DNA of 8,185 bases from Myxococcota bacterium (GTDB lineage: Bacteria; Myxococcota_C; UBA6777). Below, one piece after another: positions 1 to 5,120 of this stretch. Under the pieces are notes generated by a model. It saw nothing but the letters and a program-made list of their open reading frames with translations. It was not told where the DNA came from and made no database searches. A program made the translations under genes and the position numbers. The stretch is from assembly GCA_963169055.1 (NCBI GenBank), contig CAUJFU010000074.1:1-8185 (forward strand). Reading direction: 5' to 3'. Position 1 is the stretch's first letter; the number at the start of each line of letters is the position of its first letter.

Positions 1-146
1 GAGCAATGCGCCCGCCCATCGAAAGAGCGTATTACTTTGTTGTGCCAAATCGCGGGAGCGGGTATCCCTTGGCCGTCTGTGAGGTCGTACACGCACGGCT
101 GGGCTTTTTTGAAGACTTCGAGCCATGCTTCCCAAAGATCGAACAT
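1..146 (-). CDS. Start of an unidentified gene, cut by the window edge
   Basis: An open frame begins at ATG 146 and stays open for 48 codons to the window edge. It has a good Shine-Dalgarno sequence (AGGAG, 6 nt) and starts 9 nt after the stop of the spike-like gene, as expected for the next member of the same operon. The visible protein begins MFDLWEAWLEVFKKAQP, an amphipathic helix, followed by VYDLTDGQGIPAPAIWHNKV. No signal peptide or membrane helix is seen. The fragment is too short to assign a family; a further minor structural protein is possible. Confidence 0.65.
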   Translation of the reverse strand, partial: MFDLWEAWLEVFKKAQPCVYDLTDGQGIPAPAIWHNKVIRSFDGRAHC

Positions 147-158
147 CTCAGACTCCTA
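147..158 (-). promoter_or_regulatory. Ribosome binding site overlapping a stop codon
   Basis: In transcript sense TAGGAGTCTGAG precedes the ATG at 146. TAG is the stop of the spike-like gene, and AGGAG, starting inside it, is spaced 6 nt from the ATG. A ribosome ending the upstream gene would sit on this site, so expression is probably coupled. It decides the start of the truncated gene at the left edge. Confidence 0.75.
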
Positions 159-1031
159 CGGTACGAAAACCCCGATCCCACGGGGGGAGAAGCGCGCTTC
201 AATGCGAAGGCGCTCAAGAGTCAGAAATATTGCGAGTGATATCCCCGACGTTTTCGCATACGATATATAGAAAAAGTGACGATTCGCGTCGGATGGATCG
301 GATGCAATAATCGCCGCAGTATGGGCGAACGTCGCAGCCGTTTTCATTGTGTCCGTCACTTCGGACGTATCGCTATCCGAGTACTCGGATTTTACGTAGT
401 TTTCGAGCATCGATAGTCCTAGCACGTTCGGAAAATACGCGAGATCCGTATCGATCAGTTCGATGTCGCCTCGCCGCAGAGTACCAGGGAAATTCGAAAA
501 CAGGCGGCGGTAGTCGTTGTTTCCGCTGACTCCGCCTTGGTAGATTTGATATCGCTGTGTCGCATCATAGGTTTTCGTTTCCAGTCCGACGGTGATCACC
601 TCATCGAGCGATCCTGAAAGTGGCGTGGGGAACGCGATTTTTGCACGTGCGCGAAGCTCCACGTCATTGCGGTTCTCGAAGTCAGTGCCCTCCAAAAGTT
701 CGGATATTTCGAGTTCCAAACTTGGCGCGGTACGCGTGCCGTTGAACCACGACGAATCAGGCGCTGACGGACTCAGCCCGATTTTTAGCCCACCAGCGGT
801 TGGCCCCACGCCGAGCGAGGCCATCTTCGCGACGTTGCGCACGTACCACGTCAGATCGTCGATTGTGACGTTTCCGTCACCACCGGGGAGGATGTCGGCA
901 CCTGCAAGAGTGGAGAAATCTCGGTCGTAAAGCGTCGTCCACTCGGTACCACCATCGCCTCCACCACCTCCACCGTCTCCACCGCCACACGCAGGCACAC
1001 CACCATACAGATCGCAAGGATAACCGCTCAT
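156..1031 (-). CDS. Putative spike or surface protein with Gly-rich linker (291 aa)
   Basis: The ATG at 1031 overlaps the preceding stop as ATGA and has AAGGAGG 5 nt upstream. Residues 1-15 hold two cysteines (C6, C15) but no hydrophobic stretch, so it is not a signal peptide or lipobox. Residues 16-28 are almost pure Gly with Asp (GGGDGGGGGGDGG), a flexible linker. The remainder is beta-rich: WTTLYDRDFSTL, LTWYVRN, GGLKIGLS, APSLELEIS, VELRARAKIAF, DEVITVGLET, HFFYISYA, ISLAIFLTLERLRIEARF. The order of strands resembles concanavalin-like/LamG jelly-rolls used in carbohydrate recognition, but no catalytic residues can be named. A short N-terminal anchor, a glycine linker and a beta-sandwich head suit a receptor-binding spike at the virion vertex (inference). 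It ends in TAG at 158-156, which overlaps the Shine-Dalgarno of the next gene. Confidence 0.8.
   Translation of the reverse strand: MSGYPCDLYGGVPACGGGDGGGGGGDGGTEWTTLYDRDFSTLAGADILPGGDGNVTIDDLTWYVRNVAKMASLGVGPTAGGLKIGLSPSAPDSSWFNGTRTAPSLELEISELLEGTDFENRNDVELRARAKIAFPTPLSGSLDEVITVGLETKTYDATQRYQIYQGGVSGNNDYRRLFSNFPGTLRRGDIELIDTDLAYFPNVLGLSMLENYVKSEYSDSDTSEVTDTMKTAATFAHTAAIIASDPSDANRHFFYISYAKTSGISLAIFLTLERLRIEARFSPRGIGVFVP
948..986 (-). repeat. Low-complexity glycine codon run
   Basis: Thirteen codons encode residues 16-28 of the spike-like protein, eleven Gly and two Asp. Glycine codons are mixed (GGT, GGA, GGC), so this is protein-level low complexity rather than a perfect triplet repeat. Confidence 0.8.
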
Positions 1032-1450
1032 CGCCTCCTCCTTGCGGGTTCTGCGCTCACGGTGACGCGCTTTCGGCCCGCTACAGCACCAGAAATAAAG
1101 ATCAACAGCTCGCCTTTGCCCGTGGCTTTCAGCTTCTTGCCTGCCCCCACAGAGGCGTTGTCCACCAAAGCAGCCTTTGCAGCATCCACAAGCTCAATGC
1201 GCGTTCCCTCCAACTCCATCGCTGGCTCATCGAGCAGATCAAGGCCGCTTGCGAGGATCGCGGAAACAGTCGAACCTGTGGGGAAATTCATATCAACGCC
1301 AAGCAAGCCGCAGTCCTCAGAAGCGCGGACGATAAAAAGCAGATCGTCGTCATCGTTTGCGGAGACGCCCGTTCCTGCTTGCGCCGCAACTTCTGGGAAC
1401 TCGTTGAGGTAGCCAAATTCGAGGATCTGCGTGACTTCTACGACTGCCAT
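1028..1450 (-). CDS. Small beta-rich protein of unknown function (140 aa)
   Basis: The ATG at 1450 is preferred over GTG at 1453. It overlaps the previous stop as TGATG and has AGGAG 8 nt upstream, a site located inside the preceding gene. The product has no signal peptide or membrane helix. After an N-terminal strand (MAVVEVTQILEFGYL) there is an acidic DDDD patch, a strand (LLFIVRA), GLLGVDMNFPTGSTVSAILA, IELVDAAKAALVDNA, and two last strands (KGELLIFISGAV, KRVTVSAEP) with a basic RRRR end. Composition suggests a compact, repeated-subunit protein, for example a minor capsid or cement protein. This is context-based. Its TGA shares four bases (ATGA) with the next gene. Confidence 0.75.
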   Translation of the reverse strand: MAVVEVTQILEFGYLNEFPEVAAQAGTGVSANDDDDLLFIVRASEDCGLLGVDMNFPTGSTVSAILASGLDLLDEPAMELEGTRIELVDAAKAALVDNASVGAGKKLKATGKGELLIFISGAVAGRKRVTVSAEPARRRR

Positions 1451-1986
1451 CACGCACTCTCCTTTCTGCGATATCCCGACAACACAGCCCGATAAATCAG
1501 GCGGTCATTTGGTGAGGGAGGGAGATCGTGCGCGCCCGTGTATCGGCCATAAGTCAACTCGATAAAAGCGGTGGTATCGGAGATCGCGATCTCTGCGTCG
1601 CCTCGATAGACCCCGTAATCGTCGAACTCTGCGAAGCCATCGAACGATTTTCGCGATGCATTGGGCGACAAGACGACTTCGTCGTATCCCTTTGTTTGCG
1701 CGGCTGCACGATTGCCCACCCCCTTGATGCCCCAGTATTGGCGGCCCAAGAAGAACAGAGGCGGTTGGTACGCAGGAGCCATCACGCCCCATTCGTTCGG
1801 CTGCATCAGTGCGATCTTTACGCCGTACCGCGTGAAGGTGTAGATCCATCCGCTATCCGCACGAAATCGGCAAAGTTCCTTGCGTCGAGAGTCTGTTGGC
1901 CATTCCGAGGCGTCGCCCGGAGACCAGAACTCCTCGACCAAAAATGCGCCCGCGCCTTCGGGCATGGATACCCGCTTCCCGTTCAT
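1450..1986 (-). CDS. Beta-rich small protein, possible third jelly-roll or vertex protein (178 aa)
   Basis: The ATG at 1986 overlaps the preceding TGA by one base (TGATG); the long in-frame extension upstream to 2253 lies inside the preceding gene and has no role as a start. No hydrophobic segment is present. The protein is rich in Trp, Tyr, Phe and short strands: WIYTFTRYGVKIALM, YQPPLFFLGRQYWGIKGVG, then AEIAISDTTAFIELTYGRYT and NDRLIYRAVLSGYRRK. The final part lines up with that of the 234-residue protein (E..IS..., then N-D/Y-x-L-x-Y-x-A-V/I-L-x-G/C-Y), hinting at homology. It may be a minor capsid, penton or spike-base protein. The overlap of its stop with the next ATG (TGATG again) suggests it is produced in fixed ratio with both neighbours. 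I cannot name a family. Confidence 0.78.
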   Translation of the reverse strand: MNGKRVSMPEGAGAFLVEEFWSPGDASEWPTDSRRKELCRFRADSGWIYTFTRYGVKIALMQPNEWGVMAPAYQPPLFFLGRQYWGIKGVGNRAAAQTKGYDEVVLSPNASRKSFDGFAEFDDYGVYRGDAEIAISDTTAFIELTYGRYTGAHDLPPSPNDRLIYRAVLSGYRRKESA

Positions 1987-3509
1987 CACTTGATCCCCAA
2001 ATACTTGAGGTTTTTCGGGAGATCCTCGAAGGCGATATCTGCGATCTGCCAACCCATAAGCAACTGCTTGCGGGGGGCCATCCAAGCCTTCCAAGGAAAA
2101 GAAACAGTACGCAGGGCATCCCGACCGATGCCAAACTGCACCACCGCACCTTGCTTGATCTGTCGAACAAGCAACGGAATCTGCGGGAAGATACGCTCTG
2201 AGCAGGGAGATCCAAACGAGCCACCGCGCACAAGGCAGAAGTTGCGCAGCCAAGGTTGGCGCACGCGGCTGTCCGTTGCTTTGTAGCTTGGATCATCCGA
2301 GATCAGCCCCAACTGGTAGCCCAACAAAGACTGTTCCAACGGTGCGCGCTGCAAAGCCCCTTGCCACACGGACACAGCGACTTTTTGCACTTGCTCTTGC
2401 CACTTGAGGTTGGCTTCTTCGCGTCGGTTGATCTCGCCGATGAAGTCGATGGTTGCGATGATCGCCGCAGCCACCGCGCCCACCGCCGCAGCGATCCAAC
2501 CGACGACAGGAACAGCCGCCGAAGCAGCCGCAGCCCCACCAACCACCGCCGCAGCCCCGACTTTTGCACCCGCCACAAGTAGAGGAGCCACACCGCCGAG
2601 GATCTTGGCTTCGATGCCTCCCTTGGCTTGGGGGTTGGCGGCCATGATCGCCATCATGTTGCTGACTTTGGCCACCGTATGCTCAAACAAAAGCAAGAGG
2701 CCATCATCCAGCACCATCGGTACTTTTGCGCGGGCTTCGTTTGTCAGCGTGGGATAAAACTTCGGCATACAGCCCAAAAACAGGATGTAGTCGGTCGTTT
2801 CCTTGATGTAATCGTTGCTCGTTGCGACTTCTCCAGCCCATGCTGCTTCGCGCACAACCATCGCTGCGTCGATGACTTCACGGCCTTCTGGCGGCGTGAG
2901 GTAGTTCAACACGGTGAGCTGGTCTTGATAGACTTCGCTGTCTTGCGGCACAACAAAGCGATTCCGCACGAAAAACAGGCGTATTGGCTCGATGGCAGCA
3001 GGATCTTTGGCTGCGTCTTTTGCTGCGTTCGGCGCGATCGCATGGAAGAACAGGAGCTGCATCACGTTCGAGAGATCGCCCACGTCCTGCCATGTTTGGA
3101 TCTGGATGGTGCGCGGTTGCATCGTGATGTAGGGGGAAGTGAACTCACCCAGACGATCCAACACGCTCCTTGCGCTGGCAACGACGGGTGCCGCGCCGAT
3201 CTGCAACGCGGTGGAGCGAAATTGCGTACCCACAAGCATCTTGGGTTGGGGCTTCACGGTCTCCACACCGATCCGTCGTAGCTGATCCGCATGGGTGATG
3301 GAATTCGCCAAGCGTGGGCCGATGGGTTGGGGTGGGGCCGTTTTTTGGGCGTATTGTGGGGGAGGTAGTTGGGGCTGCTGCCGATATCGGTACCACGCAT
3401 ACCCCGAACCGCCCAACACCGCCGCAAATAAGGCTCCAAGCAGCCAACCCCCGCCCCCGCCAGAGGGTTGGGTTGTCTCGTTTGGCTCGGGGTTGTGGTG
3501 CGCTCTCAT
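1986..3509 (-). CDS. Putative integral membrane virion protein (507 aa)
   Basis: I chose the ATG at 3509, overlapping the previous stop as ATGA, over an upstream in-frame ATG at 3560 that would lie inside the previous gene. Residues 16-21 are a Gly run, followed by one transmembrane helix at about 21-40 (WLLGALFAAVLGGSGYAWY), a positive YRYR patch and a Pro/Gln-rich stretch at 44-65. This predicts a short N-terminus on one side and a large soluble part on the other. Residues about 303-358 are a long Ala/Gly/Val hydrophobic segment (for example AAVPVVGWIAAAVGAVAAAI), able to form a helical hairpin or membrane-inserting element. It is followed by a charged helix and a beta-rich C-terminus. I see no enzymatic motif. 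In a membrane-containing phage it could be a vertex anchor or genome-delivery protein, but that is inferred from topology and context only. Confidence 0.8.
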   Translation of the reverse strand: MRAHHNPEPNETTQPSGGGGGWLLGALFAAVLGGSGYAWYRYRQQPQLPPPQYAQKTAPPQPIGPRLANSITHADQLRRIGVETVKPQPKMLVGTQFRSTALQIGAAPVVASARSVLDRLGEFTSPYITMQPRTIQIQTWQDVGDLSNVMQLLFFHAIAPNAAKDAAKDPAAIEPIRLFFVRNRFVVPQDSEVYQDQLTVLNYLTPPEGREVIDAAMVVREAAWAGEVATSNDYIKETTDYILFLGCMPKFYPTLTNEARAKVPMVLDDGLLLLFEHTVAKVSNMMAIMAANPQAKGGIEAKILGGVAPLLVAGAKVGAAAVVGGAAAASAAVPVVGWIAAAVGAVAAAIIATIDFIGEINRREEANLKWQEQVQKVAVSVWQGALQRAPLEQSLLGYQLGLISDDPSYKATDSRVRQPWLRNFCLVRGGSFGSPCSERIFPQIPLLVRQIKQGAVVQFGIGRDALRTVSFPWKAWMAPRKQLLMGWQIADIAFEDLPKNLKYLGIK

Positions 3510-4210
3510 TTCTTTTTCCGACGGTTTTCGAGGTCTGCGCGAGAAACCATCTCGTAGCAACGGAGGATCGCGTACAGATCGTAGTTTTGGGAGACCGAAT
3601 CATCGAAGGGGTTGGTGGTACCGAGGAGGTTGGCCTTGACGTGGATCTCGTCGTCGAAGGAGATCTCGACTTCTTCGGGGAAAACGTACCCGTATGGAGA
3701 TCGCCGACAGTCGGAGCTTGGACGCAGGTTGTCTTGCCCTTGAAAGCCGTTCTCCCCGTAGTTGTCGTAGATGCCCCATTGGAAATCGCGACCGGGATAG
3801 CGCCAAGTGATCTCACCCGCAGGTGTGGTGTGTGGGTACAGGCCGACGTTCTCGCCAGAGATCGAAACGAAGGTGTTGCGGAGGCCGATGTTTGGATCGA
3901 CGCCCTTTTTGTAAAGGGCAAAGTCCGTGGACCACCAAAAGGTGTAGCGGTTGGCGGGAAACTTGAAGCGGGCTTCGAGATTTTCCCCGTTGTTATCGCT
4001 GGTGGTCTCTTCGTCTCCAGCAGGACGCATCAGCAGGATCTTGTCCGATGGACGGGATTGACGATCGGGATAGCGCAAGCGACCGAGGCGACCGAATGGT
4101 TGCGACGTGTTCAGTTGTTCGATCTGCGCGGCTTGGGCCTGTTGCTCTCGCAAAAGCTTGCCGATCATCTGTCGAAGTTCTTTGAGTTCTTGGTTTGGAT
4201 CTTTGATCAT
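3506..4210 (-). CDS. Putative single jelly-roll capsid protein with N-terminal coiled coil (234 aa)
   Basis: The ATG at 4210 is the first in frame after a 114-nt leader and has AAAGGG 10 nt upstream. Residues about 5-35 are a Gln/Leu/Glu-rich amphipathic helix (NQELKELRQMIGKLLREQQA), likely a short coiled coil. The rest is beta-rich and aromatic, with ARFKFPANRYTFWWSTDF, then EITWRYPGRDFQWGIYDNY, then VFPEEVEISFDDEIHVKA and a last strand NYDLYAILRCYEM. The FPEEVEI...DDEIHV...LYAILRCYE ending matches the closing strands of single jelly-roll capsid proteins. Lack of a signal peptide, size and pairing with the 229-residue neighbour support a capsid role (inference). The C-terminus is basic (RRKKK) and could face nucleic acid or membrane. 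Its TGA overlaps the next ATG by four bases (ATGA), implying coupled translation. Confidence 0.8.
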   Translation of the reverse strand: MIKDPNQELKELRQMIGKLLREQQAQAAQIEQLNTSQPFGRLGRLRYPDRQSRPSDKILLMRPAGDEETTSDNNGENLEARFKFPANRYTFWWSTDFALYKKGVDPNIGLRNTFVSISGENVGLYPHTTPAGEITWRYPGRDFQWGIYDNYGENGFQGQDNLRPSSDCRRSPYGYVFPEEVEISFDDEIHVKANLLGTTNPFDDSVSQNYDLYAILRCYEMVSRADLENRRKKK

Positions 4211-4220
4211 GGAGGATCAA

Positions 4221-4253
4221 CCCTTTGCTGTAGGGAGATGGAAGCGCAAAGGG
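4221..4253 (-). promoter_or_regulatory. Perfect 8-bp inverted repeat whose 3' arm contains the Shine-Dalgarno of the 234-residue gene
   Basis: In transcript sense CCCTTTGC (4253-4246) is the exact complement of GCAAAGGG (4228-4221), with a 17-nt loop. The second arm contains AAAGGG, the only plausible ribosome binding site before the ATG at 4210, with 10 nt spacing. Folding would hide it. The arm touches the larger inverted repeat at 4253-4307 by one base, so both can form nearly together. Regulation of translation is inferred. Confidence 0.5.
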
Positions 4254-4307
4254 AGGAGGGGTGAGAGGGGAGACGCCGTTGCGGGAGCCGCGTACTCGCC
4301 CCTCCTC
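4253..4307 (-). repeat. Imperfect 13-bp inverted repeat between the putative capsid genes
   Basis: Plus-strand GAGGAGGGGTGAG (4253-4265) faces CTCGCCCCTCCTC (4295-4307), with 12 of 13 positions complementary and a 29-nt loop. In the transcript the single mismatch is C-A. It lies 17 nt after the stop of the 229-residue gene. The downstream side is pyrimidine-rich but lacks a clean U-run, so it may be an attenuator, a processing site or a weak terminator that lowers read-through to later genes. Confidence 0.55.
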
Positions 4308-4324
4308 TCGGCTTGGTTCGTCGA

Positions 4325-5014
4325 TTATCGACCGATGATGGGCTTTTCCACGACTTTACAGTGGAGGTTGATCGCAAAGTGGCGATCCACGTCTGTGGGG
4401 CCGTTGTAGCGATCTTCGGGGTCGATGCCACCAGAGGGATCTTTGCTCCAGCGGTACTTCACTTCCCACTGTTCGCCCGAAACGATGGTGATCGGCTCCT
4501 TGAGAAGCGTGATGCCGCGTTGAAGCGCATATTTGGCATCATCGCCCGCGCCATCGCCCATGAGGGCGTTGAACTGGTGGATGTGGGACATGGGCATCCG
4601 CAACAAGACGGTGTCCTTGTCTTTCACAAGCTCGATGTAGCCGTAGTTGGCGATGAGATCGGCCAACTCTTCGGCATCTGCGAGACCATCGTTTCCACCC
4701 GTGCGAAGGTCGTTTTCGAGAACGAAGCGGTTGCGGTGCGACATCTCACAGGAGATTCCGCCCACTTCGACCGCAGAACCGAAGGGCAGCTCACCGGGCT
4801 TTTTCATGTTGCAGCGGAATTGGTCCTTGGTGCGCTCTTCCGACGCAAAGTGGGCTTCGCCGTCTTCGAGCGTTTGTGCGCCCGTTCCATGCAGAGATTT
4901 GTCGCGAAGGATCTTGTCGTAGGCGTTGACTTTTCCACGAGGACCGGCAGGGCCGAGATCCACGGGGAGAGGTTGGAGGTTGCGGTTTCCGATCTGGGCA
5001 GCGGGCTTCTTCAT
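4325..5014 (-). CDS. Putative single jelly-roll capsid protein (229 aa)
   Basis: I chose the ATG at 5014 because GGAG lies 11 nt upstream; the longer open frame to 5266 runs antiparallel to no gene but overlaps the end of the 417-residue gene and has no good start. No signal peptide or membrane helix is visible. After a Pro-rich N-terminus (residues 1-30) the protein is beta-rich: VEVGGISCEM, YGYIELVKDKDTVLLRMPM, then EPITIVSGEQWEVKYRW and finally DRHFAINLHCKVVEKP. The pattern of a proline-led strand, a GE turn, a strand, a variable loop and a last hydrophobic strand is typical of the closing strands of viral jelly-roll capsid proteins. Its size suits single-jelly-roll proteins of tailless membrane phages. 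A neighbouring protein of similar size has the same ending, as in viruses with paired small and large capsid proteins. No family match can be claimed without a structure prediction. Confidence 0.78.
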   Translation of the reverse strand: MKKPAAQIGNRNLQPLPVDLGPAGPRGKVNAYDKILRDKSLHGTGAQTLEDGEAHFASEERTKDQFRCNMKKPGELPFGSAVEVGGISCEMSHRNRFVLENDLRTGGNDGLADAEELADLIANYGYIELVKDKDTVLLRMPMSHIHQFNALMGDGAGDDAKYALQRGITLLKEPITIVSGEQWEVKYRWSKDPSGGIDPEDRYNGPTDVDRHFAINLHCKVVEKPIIGR

Positions 5015-5120
5015 GGTTCTTTTTTCTCCAGAGCCTGCGTTGTTTTTTTTGCAGGCTGCGATGTATCGGCCTTTATCGGCCATTGGGGTATTCACAGCCC
5101 TTTCGGGCAAAGGTTTCGTT
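5015..5120 (-). other. Leader region upstream of first putative capsid gene
   Basis: This 106-nt gap between the TAA of the 417-residue gene and the ATG at 5014 holds several short inverted repeats in transcript sense. GCCC-GAAA-GGGC (5108-5097) would make a 4-bp stem with a GNRA tetraloop. GGCC-GATAAA-GGCC follows. A 7-bp stem lies at 5057-5032. The strand stays open in frame with the next gene, and an ATG at 5083 is in frame, but it lacks a Shine-Dalgarno sequence. I see no convincing -35/-10 promoter. Confidence 0.55.
5026..5057 (-). promoter_or_regulatory. Hairpin abutting the ribosome binding site of the 229-residue gene
   Basis: In transcript sense AGCCTGC (5057-5051) pairs with GCAGGCT (5038-5032) across a 12-nt loop containing eight A. 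Two nucleotides after the stem comes GGAG (5029-5026), 11 nt before the ATG at 5014. The stem is perfect but is not followed by a U-tract, so it is more likely a translational or RNA-stability element than an intrinsic terminator. Presence of the repeat is certain; a function is inferred. Confidence 0.5.

Noticed and set aside
940-1031. Lipoprotein reading of the spike candidate (PAC-GGG resembling a lipobox)
   Set aside because: There is no hydrophobic signal segment before the cysteine, only about 14 mixed residues.
1986-2253. Longer version (267 codons) of the 178-residue gene
   Set aside because: The extension lies fully inside the 507-residue gene; the TGATG junction at 1986 gives a natural coupled start.
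3314-4264. A 316-codon plus-strand frame opposite the 234-residue gene
   Set aside because: It crosses the intergenic hairpins and antisense sequence, lacks a clear ribosome binding site, and clashes with the tightly coupled minus-strand genes.
4929-4952. Collagen-like repeat (GPAGPRG) in the 229-residue protein
   Set aside because: Only two Gly-X-Y triplets are present, too few for a collagen-like segment.
5032-5057. Intrinsic terminator at the T8/A8 stretch
   Set aside because: The homopolymer is in the loop rather than after the stem, on both strands.
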